Positions 10,495-26,784 of a stretch of 64,000 bases of DNA are shown piece after piece. Position numbers and translations under genes: made by a program. The stretch covers positions 12,090,001 to 12,154,000 of the forward strand of contig NC_079883.1 of the NCBI RefSeq assembly GCF_029227915.1, in the 5' to 3' direction. The first letter of the stretch is position 1; every line of letters begins with the position of its first letter. The notes beneath the pieces are model-generated. The model was not told where the DNA came from, searched no databases, and was given only the letters and a program-made list of their open reading frames with translations. Source of the DNA: Hydractinia symbiolongicarpus (lineage: Eukaryota > Cnidaria > Hydrozoa > Anthoathecata > Hydractiniidae).

Positions 10495-10614
10495 AAGCCT
10501 ACGACACCGGGAGTTCCCAGGCGGTCCCCCATCCAAGTACTATCCCGGCCCGACGATGCTTAACTTCCGTGATCAGACGAGAACGGGTGTGTTCATCGTG
10601 GTATGGCCGTAGAC
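10495..10614 (-). rRNA. 5S: 5S rRNA (unit 2)
   Basis: Intact copy with TTTT terminator. Confidence 0.96.
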
Positions 10615-10811
10615 ATTAGTAGGTGCAAATACGTGCAATTTATTTTGACGTTGTGATCAAATTTTTTTATTTAATTTCTTTGAGTTACTTAGGACAAGGC
10701 GTATGCATGGATTATCTATTAGACTTTAAGGTTATAGTTTTGTGAAAAAAACAATGTTTTTTTAAAGATGTGTGGCTATAAAAATAGCCGTTGTTTTCTG
10801 AGTGTAGCGGT

Positions 10812-11192
10812 TTACTTCTTCTGTCCTTTGTCGTTCTTCTTTGGGAGTAAGACAGCTTGAATGTTTGGCAAAACACCACCAGCTGCAATGGTTACACCGC
10901 TCAAAAGTTTGTTTAATTCTTCATCATTACGAACAGCCAATTGTAAATGTCTTGGAATAATCCTAGCTTTTTTGTTGTCTCTTGCTGCGTTACCAGCCAA
11001 CTCCAATATCTCAGCAGATAAATATTCCAAGACGGCTGCTAAGTAAACTGGTGCTCCAGATCCAATTCGGTTAGCATAGTGCCCTCTACGAAGGAATCTA
11101 TGCACTCTACCGACTGGAAATTGAAGTCCAGCTCTTGAGGATCTTGTCTTGGCTTTAGCCTTAGCTTTTCCACCTTTTCCACGTCCAGACAT
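10812..11192 (-). CDS. H2A: Histone H2A (unit 2)
   Basis: Protein identical to unit 1; stem-loop at 10774-10789. Confidence 0.98.
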   Translation of the reverse strand: MSGRGKGGKAKAKAKTRSSRAGLQFPVGRVHRFLRRGHYANRIGSGAPVYLAAVLEYLSAEILELAGNAARDNKKARIIPRHLQLAVRNDEELNKLLSGVTIAAGGVLPNIQAVLLPKKNDKGQKK

Positions 11193-11476
11193 AACTGCGA
11201 TTTGATTTGTAAGTTAATACAAAAACGTACGAATATTTAACGTAAGTGTTAACGAAATAAACTTTACTCGTTTTTTCATCATAAAAATAGGATCGAAATC
11301 ATGTTTTTTTAACCAATCATAATTAAGTATTAAACAAAAGATTTTTTTTTTAACCAATTAAATTGCGTATCGGCGTTTTCGGATCGAATTCGATCCGATT
11401 TTTTTACTTATAAACAAAAAGTTTTGACTTGCAGTTTAATGCTTATTTACAAGTTAAGTAGCAAAAATTTTTAACC

Positions 11477-11881
11477 ATGTCTGACGCAGCAGCTAAAGGA
11501 GGAAAACAGGCACCTAAAGTAGCCAAGAAAGGTGAAAAAAGAGCCGGCAAAAAAGGAGGAAAGATTGGTGGAACTGGTGAAAAGAAACGCAAGAGAAAGA
11601 GAAAGGAAAGTTATGCTATTTACATCTACAATGTTTTGAAACAAGTTCACCCAGATGTCGGAGTTTCAAGCAAAGCTATGAGCATCATGAACTCATTTGT
11701 CAACGACATGTTTGAGCGCATTGCTTCCGAAGCTTCGCGTTTGGCTCTTCAAAACAAAAAGTCGACCATCTCTTCTCGTGAAATTCAAACCGCAGTACGT
11801 CTTCTCTTGCCTGGAGAACTTGCAAAACACGCAGTCAGTGAAGGAACAAAAGCCGTCACAAAATACACAAGCAGCAAGTAA
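11477..11881 (+). CDS. H2B: Histone H2B, Ile78Met variant (unit 2)
   Basis: Differs from unit 1 by ATC to ATG (GACATGTTTGAG), changing Ile78 to Met in the histone fold. The change is conservative and occurs again only in unit 5. Confidence 0.98.
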   Translation: MSDAAAKGGKQAPKVAKKGEKRAGKKGGKIGGTGEKKRKRKRKESYAIYIYNVLKQVHPDVGVSSKAMSIMNSFVNDMFERIASEASRLALQNKKSTISSREIQTAVRLLLPGELAKHAVSEGTKAVTKYTSSK

Positions 11882-12341
11882 ACCAACGTCTACCAAACAC
11901 AAACGGTCTTTTTTAAGACCACACATCTTTAAAAAAACATTTACTTGGCGTCACTACAAGTTAACCGAAGTTAATAAAACTTCTAAATAATGTGCTTAAG
12001 AACACTAGCCTACATTTAAAATACTTCCCCATGTGTGTGTGGATTAGCTTCACTTTTCATACGTATTATTAGCTGTACTTGCAGAAAAGACAAGTACATT
12101 GATCCATGTTATTGCTTACATTTAACTTAACCCAGCTTTTCACGGAAACACTCCCAGGCAAATTAACCCTACAAAGTATTTCTAAATTTTTTTTGTGTCA
12201 TATATGACATAGTATCGTATAGCAATAAATGTAACTGTGACAAGACTTTACACATTGTGTAATTTGGAAGCGTGCACAAAGTAATGTTTTAAAAGATTTG
12301 TGGCTATAAAAATAGCCGTTTTTGTTGAGCAATGACAACGC

Positions 12342-12698
<357 letters not shown>

Positions 12699-13176
12699 TT
12701 AACAGAATTCAGACAGCTTTAAAAAGAGGCCATAAAATTACCTACTGCTCGTGGAAACACCCTAATTAACCAATAGAGTTGCGTCATTACAAAATGTTCC
12801 GAACATTTTGTACATTTTTTTAAGTAAAACTGTAGTTTTTTTAAAAATTCGTGGTCTTAATGTTTCAGTAAGGCAATAAATTTGGCATCGTTGGAATTCG
12901 CCAAACCTTCTGCTACTTACTAAAAAAAAAAAAAGTCAAAAGCTTTTGTGTATCAGAAGATACAGCCGTTTTCCCGTAGCCAAAAAACACAGATTTTATA
13001 AAAATGTTAAAGTAATGAGCGTAATGTCATTATGCAGCCAATCAGAAATTACTTTCTTAGCACCAATCAAATGGTTTGTTTTGAACCTTAGCTGTCAATC
13101 AATATGAGAAATAAAACTTTGGCGCGATAGTGCATTTTAGACCGTCTTGTGTATCCGTACTACATCGACTTCTTAA

Positions 13177-13590
<414 letters not shown>

Positions 13591-13951
13591 GCATCTTACC
13601 AAACAAAAAACGGCTATTTTTATAGCCACACATCCATAAAAAATATTACGGCTAGCTTTTTATATCAAACTTTGTCCTGCTTTCTGTTTAAATTTTATGC
13701 TACATAAAAATTTTATGCTACATAAAGTTTGACAATGTTAAAAATATGAAGGGCAAGAAAAGTAAAAGCAAGAAAATAAGAAATTTAAAAACGAAAATAC
13801 TTAAACTTAGGGAATCTAATCTTAAATTTACTCTTTTTTAACTGTTTAAGTGACTTAAACAAGTTTAACTTTGTACCAAGATAATGTTTTTTTGTAAATG
13901 TGTGGCTATAAAAATAGCCGTTTGTTAATGTAATAGCCAGATACACACAAA

Positions 13952-14503
13952 TTATTTTTTTGCGGTCTTCTTTGCTGCCTTTTTGGGAGTCTTTTTGACC
14001 TTCTTTGCTGCAGGTTTTTTAGCAACAGGCTTCTTTGTGGGTTTCTTAGCTGCTGGTTTCTTAGCCGAGGCTTTCTTTGTGGCAGGCTTCTTTGCTGCTT
14101 TCTTTGGCGTGCTCTTCTTTGCTGGCTTCTTTTTTGGTGTACTTTTCTTTGCAGTAGGCTTCTTTGCCGTTGGCTTTTTTGCTGCGGCCTTTTTCTTAGG
14201 TTTTTCTTTTTTTACCTGACCTAGCTTGAATGATCCAGAAGCACCAGTGCCTTTAGTTTGAATCAAATCGCCTGATGTTACTCCTCGTTTAAGAGCCATT
14301 TTCAGATGATGATCTGAGTTTTCAGCAACTTTGTAATTTGCATGAATATATTTTGTAATAGCTTGGCGAGATGAACCACCGCGTTCCTTTAGGGTAGCGA
14401 TAGCAGCCTTGATCATGTCCACATATTTAGGGTGATCAGCTGTCTTCTTTGCAGCAGGTTTCTTCTTGGGTGCGATTTTCTTTGGAGAAGCTGCTTCACT
14501 CAT
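13952..14503 (-). CDS. H1: Histone H1 (unit 3)
   Basis: Protein identical to unit 1; stem-loop at 13904-13919. Confidence 0.96.
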   Translation of the reverse strand: MSEAASPKKIAPKKKPAAKKTADHPKYVDMIKAAIATLKERGGSSRQAITKYIHANYKVAENSDHHLKMALKRGVTSGDLIQTKGTGASGSFKLGQVKKEKPKKKAAAKKPTAKKPTAKKSTPKKKPAKKSTPKKAAKKPATKKASAKKPAAKKPTKKPVAKKPAAKKVKKTPKKAAKKTAKK

Positions 14504-15082
14504 TTTTAATGTTTTCTTACAACAATCCAACGATAAACGATGCTTGTTATCACAGTAGAAGTATACTAAACATTACCGTGTAAATGAGATATAATTTAAG
14601 ACGGTGCGAAGTATGCGGACGTAAAAGTACCACTCCCGGGAATTGATTTGGCGCGAAAACAGAAATGTGTGTTTCTGTACATCGTATAATGTCCGTTTTG
14701 GGTGCCGCGACTATGCGAAAGCATGTTAATTTTTATTTGTAGTACGACGCAATAGTCTGCAAGAGAAGCTGCTGGAGTTTGAGGTCTTCAGCATTACATC
14801 TAGTCTGTTAATTTGGGCTTCTTCCGCGCTCGTGTTAGGATTTTCATAAAGCGTTCTTTGGTTTGCGTTGCGTATGTCGGCCTACATCATCGACACGGCC
14901 TGTTTCCGGCTATTAGGAGCAATTCATATATTGGGCACTGCGTTTCGACTTTTTTATTAGACCACAGTAAAAAAATTCACTCACAGAAGTCCCTTTCTTT
15001 CATGGCTACAAACACGAAGAATTCTGTCGTAAGTAAAACGAATGCGCAAGCCAAAATGACGATGGGGCGAAGTCATAAGCAT

Positions 15083-15155
15083 GGCCCTGTGGCCCAATGG
15101 ATAAGGCATCTGACTACGAATCAGGGGATTCCAGGTTCGACTCCTGGCAGGGTCG
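15083..15155 (+). tRNA. trnR-ACG: tRNA-Arg(ACG) (unit 3)
   Basis: Same cloverleaf as unit 1. Confidence 0.95.
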
Positions 15156-15477
15156 CACTGTCGCATTTCGGCTGCATGGTCTACTGTGTAACGCGCGCGC
15201 ACGTTCTGGCGTAATGCGTTGATAAACGGAATGTACGCAGACATATTGGAAAGTAATATCACGCACTTAGTATCGTCGCCTTTGTTAGCATTCATGTAAG
15301 TTACCATCCACTTGCTACAGTCGCTCTCCATCCTACGGCTAAATCAACAGCCGTGATTTTTACTATGTCGCCGTCCATCCGTACGCGGTGACAGTTGTAA
15401 GCTTTACAGTAACGTGACATGCTCCACAAGCAGTTACGGTGTGTGGACGATGCCTATCATGGCAACGCTTGTTCTTT

Positions 15478-15662
15478 ATCGCTTCTCGGCCTAATGGCTA
15501 AGATCAAGTGTAGTATCTGTTCTTATCAGTTTAATATCTGGTAGGCCATTCTCTGAATGGTCAGTATATTAATCTGATTTTTGGCCTTGGGTCATGGAGG
15601 TGGATTCATTCACGCCGTGACCACGGGTTGCCTTGGTGTTGCACTATTACCGATGGCGGCCC
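15478..15662 (+). ncRNA. U2: U2 snRNA (unit 3)
   Basis: Intact copy. Confidence 0.95.
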
Positions 15663-15853
15663 ACATAAGCAATAAAAGAATAATAGCAGTCCTCTTTCCG
15701 ACGGCACTCTGCATAGTCTACGGCGGGAACAAAACGCGTACACTGGGGGAGAATACAGCCTATGCCCGGGACACGGCAGTTTATAACACACTCAAGCCAC
15801 AAGCATTAACAAACTTTGAAGGGTACCCTCATGCTACGGTGCAGTTCCAACTC

Positions 15854-16018
15854 ATACTTACCTGACGGGGAAGTAAAGACTGATCAATGAGGGTTTTCTT
15901 CCAGAGTGAGGCTCTTGCATTGCACTACGCTTGGGCTGACCTCTGCGATTACTGCAAACGTCAGTAACTCGACCGTACAATTTCTGGTAGTGGGGGCCTG
16001 CGTCCGCGCTCGCCCCCT
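15854..16018 (+). ncRNA. U1: U1 snRNA (unit 3)
   Basis: Intact RNA. About 90 bp upstream, outside the candidate PSE, this unit has its private base loss and C/G change. Confidence 0.95.
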
Positions 16019-16345
16019 CCTTAAGTCAAAATGAATGAGCTTAGAAAAGTTGCGCGGCCAAATGTCGGTGGTGACTTAAACGCTAAGGTAAAACCTCGCT
16101 TGGCTGTTACGAAACGTGATTGCGATATAAGTCCTCGGAAGGCGGCGGAATTTTATTTTATTTGCCATTCCGTCAGGGTTATTGGATGATCGGCAATAGA
16201 TCGAGTTTGTATGCATTTGAAAGCTCTTTTTTCTCGTACTATCACCTGAAAATGTCGTAGGAAAATGTCATAGGAAACACTTTCAACAACCGCCACGTTC
16301 CTTAATTGTTATAACAAGAAATATATCACAGCAAATGAAAATGAA

Positions 16346-16465
16346 AAGCCTACGACACCGGGAGTTCCCAGGCGGTCCCCCATCCAAGTACTATCCCGGC
16401 CCGACGATGCTTAACTTCCGTGATCAGACGAGAACGGGTGTGTTCATCGTGGTATGGCCGTAGAC
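16346..16465 (-). rRNA. 5S: 5S rRNA (unit 3)
   Basis: Intact copy. Confidence 0.96.
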
Positions 16466-16662
16466 ATTAGTAGGTGCAAATACGTGCAATTTATTTTGAC
16501 GTTGTGATCAAATTTTTTTATTTAATTTCTTTGAGTTACTTAGGACAAGGCGTATGCATGGATTATCTATTAGACTTTAAGGTTATAGTTTTGTGAAAAA
16601 AACAATGTTTTTTTAAAGATGTGTGGCTATAAAAATAGCCGTCGTTTTCTGAGTGTAGCGGT

Positions 16663-17043
16663 TTACTTCTTCTGTCCTTTGTCGTTCTTCTTTGGGAGTA
16701 AGACAGCTTGAATGTTTGGCAAAACACCACCAGCTGCAATGGTTACACCGCTCAAAAGTTTGTTTAATTCTTCATCATTACGAACAGCCAATTGTAAATG
16801 TCTTGGAATAATCCTAGCTTTTTTGTTGTCTCTTGCTGCGTTACCAGCCAACTCCAATATCTCAGCAGATAAATATTCCAAGACGGCTGCTAAGTAAACT
16901 GGTGCTCCAGATCCAATTCGGTTAGCATAGTGCCCTCTACGAAGGAATCTATGCACTCTACCGACTGGAAATTGAAGTCCAGCTCTTGAGGATCTTGTCT
17001 TGGCTTTAGCCTTAGCTTTTCCACCTTTTCCACGTCCAGACAT
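16663..17043 (-). CDS. H2A: Histone H2A (unit 3)
   Basis: Protein identical to unit 1; stem-loop at 16625-16640. Confidence 0.98.
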   Translation of the reverse strand: MSGRGKGGKAKAKAKTRSSRAGLQFPVGRVHRFLRRGHYANRIGSGAPVYLAAVLEYLSAEILELAGNAARDNKKARIIPRHLQLAVRNDEELNKLLSGVTIAAGGVLPNIQAVLLPKKNDKGQKK

Positions 17044-17326
17044 AACTGCGATTTGATTTGTAAGTTAATACAAAAGCGTACGAATATTTAACGTAAGTGT
17101 TAACGAAATAAACTTTACTCGTTTTTTCATCATAAAAATAGGATCGAAATCATGTTTTTTTAACCAATCATAATTAAGTATTAAACAAAAGATTTTTTTT
17201 TAACCAATTAAATTGCGTATCGGCGTTTTCGGATCGAATTCGATCCGATTTTTTTACTTATAAACAAAAAGTTTTGACTTGCAGTTTAATGCTTATTTAC
17301 AAGTTAAGTAGCAAAAATTTTTAACC

Positions 17327-17731
17327 ATGTCTGACGCAGCAGCTAAAGGAGGAAAACAGGCACCTAAAGTAGCCAAGAAAGGTGAAAAAAGAGCCGGCAA
17401 AAAAGGAGGAAAGATTGGTGGAACTGGTGAAAAGAAACGCAAGAGAAAGAGAAAGGAAAGTTATGCTATTTACATCTACAATGTTTTGAAACAAGTTCAC
17501 CCAGATGTCGGAGTTTCAAGCAAAGCTATGAGCATCATGAACTCATTTGTCAACGACATCTTTGAGCGCATTGCTTCCGAAGCTTCGCGTTTGGCTCTTC
17601 AAAACAAAAAGTCGACCATCTCTTCTCGTGAAATTCAAACCGCAGTACGTCTTCTCTTGCCTGGAGAACTTGCAAAACACGCAGTCAGTGAAGGAACAAA
17701 AGCCGTCACAAAATACACAAGCAGCAAGTAA
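17327..17731 (+). CDS. H2B: Histone H2B (unit 3)
   Basis: Protein identical to unit 1. The promoter T run is one base shorter. Confidence 0.98.
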   Translation: MSDAAAKGGKQAPKVAKKGEKRAGKKGGKIGGTGEKKRKRKRKESYAIYIYNVLKQVHPDVGVSSKAMSIMNSFVNDIFERIASEASRLALQNKKSTISSREIQTAVRLLLPGELAKHAVSEGTKAVTKYTSSK

Positions 17732-18191
17732 ACCAACGTCTACCAAACACAAACGGTCTTTTTTAAGACCACACATCTTTAAAAAAACATTTACTTGGCG
17801 TCACTACAAGTTAACCGAAGTTAATAAAACTTCTAAATAATGTGCTTAAGAACACTAGCCTACATTTAAAATACTTCCCCATGTGTGTGTGGATTAGCTT
17901 CACTTTTCATACGTATTATTAGCTGTACTTGCAGAAAAGACAAGTACATTGATCCATGTTATTGCTTACATTTAACTTAACCCAGCTTTTCACGGAAACA
18001 CTCCCAGGCAAATTAACCCTACAAAGTATTTCTAAATTTTTTTTGTGTCATATATGACATAGTATCGTATAGCAATAAATGTAACTGTGACAAGACTTTA
18101 CACATTGTGTAATTTGGAAGCGTGCACAAAGTAATGTTTTAAAAGATTTGTGGCTATAAAAATAGCCGTTTTTGTTGAGCAATGACAACGC

Positions 18192-18548
<357 letters not shown>

Positions 18549-19026
18549 TTAACAGAATTCAGACAGCTTTAAAAAGAGGCCATAAAATTACCTACTGCTC
18601 GTGGAAACACCCTAATTAACCAATAGAGTTGCGTCATTACAAAATGTTCCGAACATTTTGTACATTTTTTTAAGTAAAACTGTAGTTTTTTTAAAAATTC
18701 GTGGTCTTAATGTTTCAGTAAGGCAATAAATTTGGCATCGTTGGAATTCGCCAAACCTTCTGCTACTTACTAAAAAAAAAAAAAGTCAAAAGCTTTTGTG
18801 TATCAGAAGATACAGCCGTTTTCCCGTAGCCAAAAAACACAGATTTTATAAAAATGTTAAAGTAATGAGCGTAATGTCATTATGCAGCCAATCAGAAATT
18901 ACTTTCTTAGCACCAATCAAATGGTTTGTTTTGAACCTTAGCTGTCAATCAATATGAGAAATAAAACTTTGGCGCGATAGTGCATTTTAGACCGTCTTGT
19001 GTATCCGTACTACATCGACTTCTTAA

Positions 19027-19440
<414 letters not shown>

Positions 19441-19801
19441 GCATCTTACCAAACAAAAAACGGCTATTTTTATAGCCACACATCCATAAAAAATATTACG
19501 GCTAGCTTTTTATATCAAACTTTGTCCTGCTTTCTGTTTAAATTTTATGCTACATAAAAATTTTATGCTACATAAAGTTTGACAATGTTAAAAATATGAA
19601 GGGCAAGAAAAGTAAAAGCAAGAAAATAAGAAATTTAAAAACGAAAATACTTAAACTTAGGGAATCTAATCTTAAATTTACTCTTTTTTAACTGTTTAAG
19701 TGACTTAAACAAGTTTAACTTTGTACCAAGATAATGTTTTTTTGTAAATGTGTGGCTATAAAAATAGCCGTTTGTTAATGTAATAGCCAGATACACACAA
19801 A

Positions 19802-20353
19802 TTATTTTTTTGCGGTCTTCTTTGCTGCCTTTTTGGGAGTCTTTTTGACCTTCTTTGCTGCAGGTTTTTTAGCAACAGGCTTCTTTGTGGGTTTCTTAGC
19901 TGCTGGTTTCTTAGCCGAGGCTTTCTTTGTGGCAGGCTTCTTTGCTGCTTTCTTTGGCGTGCTCTTCTTTGCTGGCTTCTTTTTTGGTGTACTTTTCTTT
20001 GCAGTAGGCTTCTTTGCCGTTGGCTTTTTTGCTGCGGCCTTTTTCTTAGGTTTTTCTTTTTTTACCTGACCTAGCTTGAATGATCCAGAAGCACCAGTGC
20101 CTTTAGTTTGAATCAAATCGCCTGATGTTACTCCTCGTTTAAGAGCCATTTTCAGATGATGATCTGAGTTTTCAGCAACTTTGTAATTTGCATGAATATA
20201 TTTTGTAATAGCTTGGCGAGATGAACCACCGCGTTCCTTTAGGGTAGCGATAGCAGCCTTGATCATGTCCACATATTTAGGGTGATCAGCTGTCTTCTTT
20301 GCAGCAGGTTTCTTCTTGGGTGCGATTTTCTTTGGAGAAGCTGCTTCACTCAT
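19802..20353 (-). CDS. H1: Histone H1 (unit 4)
   Basis: Protein identical to unit 1; stem-loop at 19754-19769. Confidence 0.96.
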   Translation of the reverse strand: MSEAASPKKIAPKKKPAAKKTADHPKYVDMIKAAIATLKERGGSSRQAITKYIHANYKVAENSDHHLKMALKRGVTSGDLIQTKGTGASGSFKLGQVKKEKPKKKAAAKKPTAKKPTAKKSTPKKKPAKKSTPKKAAKKPATKKASAKKPAAKKPTKKPVAKKPAAKKVKKTPKKAAKKTAKK

Positions 20354-20932
20354 TTTTAATGTTTTCTTACAACAATCCAACGATAAACGATGCTTGTTAT
20401 CACAGTAGAAGTATACTAAACATTACCGTGTAAATGAGATATAATTTAAGACGGTGCGAAGTATGCGGACGTAAAAGTACCACTCCCGGGAATTGATTTG
20501 GCGCGAAAACAGAAATGTGTGTTTCTGTACATCGTATAATGTCCGTTTTGGGTGCCGCGACTATGCGAAAGCATGTTAATTTTTATTTGTAGTACGACGC
20601 AATAGTCTGCAAGAGAAGCTGCTGGAGTTTGAGGTCTTCAGCATTACATCTAGTCTGTTAATTTGGGCTTCTTCCGCGCTCGTGTTAGGATTTTCATAAA
20701 GCGTTCTTTGGTTTGCGTTGCGTATGTCGGCCTACATCATCGACACGGCCTGTTTCCGGCTATTAGGAGCAATTCATATATTGGGCACTGCGTTTCGACT
20801 TTTTTATTAGACCACAGTAAAACAATTCACTCACAGAAGTCCCTTTCTTTCATGGCTACAAACACGAAGAATTCTGTCGTAAGTAAAACGAATGCGCAAG
20901 CCAAAATGACGATGGGGCGAAGTCATAAGCAT

Positions 20933-21005
20933 GGCCCTGTGGCCCAATGGATAAGGCATCTGACTACGAATCAGGGGATTCCAGGTTCGACTCCTGGCAG
21001 GGTCG
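20933..21005 (+). tRNA. trnR-ACG: tRNA-Arg(ACG) (unit 4)
   Basis: Same cloverleaf. Flank variant as in unit 2. Confidence 0.95.
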
Positions 21006-21327
21006 CACTGTCGCATTTCGGCTGCATGGTCTACTGTGTAACGCGCGCGCACGTTCTGGCGTAATGCGTTGATAAACGGAATGTACGCAGACATATTGGA
21101 AAGTAATATCACGCACTTAGTATCGTCGCCTTTGTTAGCATTCATGTAAGTTACCATCCACTTGCTACAGTCGCTCTCCATCCTACGGCTAAATCAACAG
21201 CCGTGATTTTTACTATGTCGCCGTCCATCCGTACGCGGTGACAGTTGTAAGCTTTACAGTAACGTGACATGCTCCACAAGCAGTTACGGTGTGTGGACGA
21301 TGCCTATCATGGCAACGCTTGTTCTTT

Positions 21328-21512
21328 ATCGCTTCTCGGCCTAATGGCTAAGATCAAGTGTAGTATCTGTTCTTATCAGTTTAATATCTGGTAGGCCATT
21401 CTCTGAATGGTCAGTATATTAATCTGATTTTTGGCCTTGGGTCATGGAGGTGGATTCATTCACGCCGTGACCACGGGTTGCCTTGGTGTTGCACTATTAC
21501 CGATGGCGGCCC
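21328..21512 (+). ncRNA. U2: U2 snRNA (unit 4)
   Basis: Intact copy. Confidence 0.95.
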
Positions 21513-21704
21513 ACATAAGCAATAAAAGAATAATAGCAGTCCTCTTTCCGACGGCACTCTGCATAGTCTACGGCGGGAACAAAACGCGTACACTGGGGGA
21601 GAATACAGCCTATGCCCCGCGACACGGCAGTTTATAACACACTCAAGCCACAAGCATTAACAAACTTTGAAGGGTACCCTCATGCTACGGTGCAGTTCCA
21701 ACTC

Positions 21705-21869
21705 ATACTTACCTGACGGGGAAGTAAAGACTGATCAATGAGGGTTTTCTTCCAGAGTGAGGCTCTTGCATTGCACTACGCTTGGGCTGACCTCTGCGAT
21801 TACTGCAAACGTCAGTAACTCGACCGTACAATTTCTGGTAGTGGGGGCCTGCGTCCGCGCTCGCCCCCT
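21705..21869 (+). ncRNA. U1: U1 snRNA (unit 4)
   Basis: Intact copy. Confidence 0.95.
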
Positions 21870-22196
21870 CCTTAAGTCAAAATGAATGAGCTTAGAAAAG
21901 TTGCGCGGCCAAATGTCGGTGGTGACTTAAACGCTAAGGTAAAACCTCGCTTGGCTGTTACGAAACGTGATTGCGATATAAGTCCTCGGAAGGCGGCGGA
22001 ATTTTATTTTATTTGCCATTCCGTCAGGGTTATTGGATGATCGGCAATAGATCGAGTTTGTATGCATTTGAAAGCTCTTTTTTCTCGTACTATCACCTGA
22101 AAATGTCGTAGGAAAATGTCATAGGAAACACTTTCAACAACCGCCACGTTCCTTAATTGTTATAACAAGAAATATATCACAGCAAATGAAAATGAA

Positions 22197-22316
22197 AAGC
22201 CTACGACACCGGGAGTTCCCAGGCGGTCCCCCATCCAAGTACTATCCCGGCCCGACGATGCTTAACTTCCGTGATCAGACGAGAACGGGTGTGTTCATCG
22301 TGGTATGGCCGTAGAC
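22197..22316 (-). rRNA. 5S: 5S rRNA (unit 4)
   Basis: Intact copy. Confidence 0.96.
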
Positions 22317-22513
22317 ATTAGTAGGTGCAAATACGTGCAATTTATTTTGACGTTGTGATCAAATTTTTTTATTTAATTTCTTTGAGTTACTTAGGACAAG
22401 GCGTATGCATGGATTATCTATTAGACTTTAAGGTTATAGTTTTGTGAAAAAAACAATGTTTTTTTAAAGATGTGTGGCTATAAAAATAGCCGTTGTTTTC
22501 TGAGTGTAGCGGT

Positions 22514-22894
22514 TTACTTCTTCTGTCCTTTGTCGTTCTTCTTTGGGAGTAAGACAGCTTGAATGTTTGGCAAAACACCACCAGCTGCAATGGTTACACC
22601 GCTCAAAAGTTTGTTTAATTCTTCATCATTACGAACAGCCAATTGTAAATGTCTTGGAATAATCCTAGCTTTTTTGTTGTCTCTTGCTGCGTTACCAGCC
22701 AACTCCAATATCTCAGCAGATAAATATTCCAAGACGGCTGCTAAGTAAACTGGTGCTCCAGATCCAATTCGGTTAGCATAGTGCCCTCTACGAAGGAATC
22801 TATGCACTCTACCGACTGGAAATTGAAGTCCAGCTCTTGAGGATCTTGTCTTGGCTTTAGCCTTAGCTTTTCCACCTTTTCCACGTCTAGACAT
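22514..22894 (-). CDS. H2A: Histone H2A, Gly3Arg variant (unit 4)
   Basis: GGA to AGA changes residue 3 (Met = 1) so the tail begins MSRRGKGG. This adds a positive charge in the near-invariant SGRGK tail, where Ser1 phosphorylation and Arg3 methylation occur. The rest is identical to unit 1. Stem-loop at 22476-22491. Confidence 0.97.
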   Translation of the reverse strand: MSRRGKGGKAKAKAKTRSSRAGLQFPVGRVHRFLRRGHYANRIGSGAPVYLAAVLEYLSAEILELAGNAARDNKKARIIPRHLQLAVRNDEELNKLLSGVTIAAGGVLPNIQAVLLPKKNDKGQKK

Positions 22895-23178
22895 AACTGC
22901 GATTTGATTTGTAAGTTAATACAAAAACGTACGAATATTTAACGTAAGTGTTAACGAAATAAACTTTACTCGTTTTTTCATCATAAAAATAGGATCGAAA
23001 TCATGTTTTTTTAACCAATCATAATTAAGTATTAAACAAAAGATTTTTTTTTTAACCAATTAAATTGCGTATCGGCGTTTTCGGATCGAATTCGATCCGA
23101 TTTTTTTACTTATAAACAAAAAGTTTTGACTTGCAGTTTAATGCTTATTTACAAGTTAAGTAGCAAAAATTTTTAACC

Positions 23179-23583
23179 ATGTCTGACGCAGCAGCTAAAG
23201 GAGGAAAACAGGCACCTAAAGTAGCCAAGAAAGGTGAAAAAAGAGCCGGCAAAAAAGGAGGAAAGATTGGTGGAACTGGTGAAAAGAAACGCAAGAGAAA
23301 GAGAAAGGAAAGTTATGCTATTTACATCTACAATGTTTTGAAACAAGTTCACCCAGATGTCGGAGTTTCAAGCAAAGCTATGAGCATCATGAACTCATTT
23401 GTCAACGACATCTTTGAGCGCATTGCTTCCGAAGCTTCGCGTTTGGCTCTTCAAAACAAAAAGTCGACCATCTCTTCTCGTGAAATTCAAACCGCAGTAC
23501 GTCTTCTCTTGCCTGGAGAACTTGCAAAACACGCAGTCAGTGAAGGAACAAAAGCCGTCACAAAATACACAAGCAGCAAGTAA
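23179..23583 (+). CDS. H2B: Histone H2B (unit 4)
   Basis: Protein identical to unit 1. Confidence 0.98.
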   Translation: MSDAAAKGGKQAPKVAKKGEKRAGKKGGKIGGTGEKKRKRKRKESYAIYIYNVLKQVHPDVGVSSKAMSIMNSFVNDIFERIASEASRLALQNKKSTISSREIQTAVRLLLPGELAKHAVSEGTKAVTKYTSSK

Positions 23584-24043
23584 ACCAACGTCTACCAAAC
23601 ACAAACGGTCTTTTTTAAGACCACACATCTTTAAAAAAACATTTACTTGGCGTCACTACAAGTTAACCGAAGTTAATAAAACTTCTAAATAATGTGCTTA
23701 AGAACACTAGCCTACATTTAAAATACTTCCCCATGTGTGTGTGGATTAGCTTCACTTTTCATACGTATTATTAGCTGTACTTGCAGAAAAGACAAGTACA
23801 TTGATCCATGTTATTGCTTACATTTAACTTAACCCAGCTTTTCACGGAAACACTCCCAGGCAAATTAACCCTACAAAGTATTTCTAAATTTTTTTTGTGT
23901 CATATATGACATAGTATCGTATAGCAATAAATGTAACTGTGACAAGACTTTACACATTGTGTAATTTGGAAGCGTGCACAAAGTAATGTTTTAAAAGATT
24001 TGTGGCTATAAAAATAGCCGTTTTTGTTGAGCAATGACAACGC

Positions 24044-24400
<357 letters not shown>

Positions 24401-24878
24401 TTAACAGAATTCAGACAGCTTTAAAAAGAGGCCATAAAATTACCTACTGCTCGTGGAAACACCCTAATTAACCAATAGAGTTGCGTCATTACAAAATGTT
24501 CCGAACATTTTGTACATTTTTTTAAGTAAAACTGTAGTTTTTTTAAAAATTCGTGGTCTTAATGTTTCAGTAAGGCAATAAATTTGGCATCGTTGGAATT
24601 CGCCAAACCTTCTGCTACTTACTAAAAAAAAAAAAAGTCAAAAGCTTTTGTGTATCAGAAGATACAGCCGTTTTCCCGTAGCCAAAAAACACAGATTTTA
24701 TAAAAATGTTAAAGTAATGAGCGTAATGTCATTATGCAGCCAATCAGAAATTACTTTCTTAGCACCAATCAAATGGTTTGTTTTGAACCTTAGCTGTCAA
24801 TCAATATGAGAAATAAAACTTTGGCGCGATAGTGCATTTTAGACCGTCTTGTGTATCCGTACTACATCGACTTCTTAA

Positions 24879-25292
<414 letters not shown>

Positions 25293-25653
25293 GCATCTTA
25301 CCAAACAAAAAACGGCTATTTTTATAGCCACACATCCATAAAAAATATTACGGCTAGCTTTTTATATCAAACTTTGTCCTGCTTTCTGTTTAAATTTTAT
25401 GCTACATAAAAATTTTATGCTACATAAAGTTTGACAATGTTAAAAATATGAAGGGCAAGAAAAGTAAAAGCAAGAAAATAAGAAATTTAAAAACGAAAAT
25501 ACTTAAACTTAGGGAATCTAATCTTAAATTTACTCTTTTTTAACTGTTTAAGTGACTTAAACAAGTTTAACTTTGTACCAAGATAATGTTTTTTTGTAAA
25601 TGTGTGGCTATAAAAATAGCCGTTTGTTAATGTAATAGCCAGATACACACAAA

Positions 25654-26205
25654 TTATTTTTTTGCGGTCTTCTTTGCTGCCTTTTTGGGAGTCTTTTTGA
25701 CCTTCTTTGCTGCAGGTTTTTTAGCAACAGGCTTCTTTGTGGGTTTCTTAGCTGCTGGTTTCTTAGCCGAGGCTTTCTTTGTGGCAGGCTTCTTTGCTGC
25801 TTTCTTTGGCGTGCTCTTCTTTGCTGGCTTCTTTTTTGGTGTACTTTTCTTTGCAGTAGGCTTCTTTGCCGTTGGCTTTTTTGCTGCGGCCTTTTTCTTA
25901 GGTTTTTCTTTTTTTACCTGACCTAGCTTGAATGATCCAGAAGCACCAGTGCCTTTAGTTTGAATCAAATCGCCTGATGTTACTCCTCGTTTAAGAGCCA
26001 TTTTCAGATGATGATCTGAGTTTTCAGCAACTTTGTAATTTGCATGAATATATTTTGTAATAGCTTGGCGAGATGAACCACCGCGTTCCTTTAGGGTAGC
26101 GATAGCAGCCTTGATCATGTCCACATATTTAGGGTGATCAGCTGTCTTCTTTGCAGCAGGTTTCTTCTTGGGTGCGATTTTCTTTGGAGAAGCTGCTTCA
26201 CTCAT
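25654..26205 (-). CDS. H1: Histone H1 (unit 5)
   Basis: Protein identical to unit 1 from the ATG. The single change lies in the untranslated leader. Confidence 0.96.
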   Translation of the reverse strand: MSEAASPKKIAPKKKPAAKKTADHPKYVDMIKAAIATLKERGGSSRQAITKYIHANYKVAENSDHHLKMALKRGVTSGDLIQTKGTGASGSFKLGQVKKEKPKKKAAAKKPTAKKPTAKKSTPKKKPAKKSTPKKAAKKPATKKASAKKPAAKKPTKKPVAKKPAAKKVKKTPKKAAKKTAKK

Positions 26206-26784
26206 TTTTAATGCTTTCTTACAACAATCCAACGATAAACGATGCTTGTTATCACAGTAGAAGTATACTAAACATTACCGTGTAAATGAGATATAATTTA
26301 AGACGGTGCGAAGTATGCGGACGTAAAAGTACCACTCCCGGGAATTGATTTGGCGCGAAAACAGAAATGTGTGTTTCTGTACATCGTATAATGTCCGTTT
26401 TGGGTGCCGCGACTATGCGAAAGCATGTTAATTTTTATTTGTAGTACGACGCAATAGTCTGCAAGAGAAGCTGCTGGAGTTTGAGGTCTTCAGCATTACA
26501 TCTAGTCTGTTAATTTGGGCTTCTTCCGCGCTCGTGTTAGGATTTTCATAAAGCGTTCTTTGGTTTGCGTTGCGTATGTCGGCCTACATCATCGACACGG
26601 CCTGTTTCCGGCTATTAGGAGCAATTCATATATTGGGCACTGCGTTTCGACTTTTTTATTAGACCACAGTAAAAAAATTCACTCACAGAAATCCCTTTCT
26701 TTCATGGCTACAAACACGAAGAATTCTGTCGTAAGTAAAACGAATGCGCAAGCCAAAATGACGATGGGGCGAAGTCATAAGCAT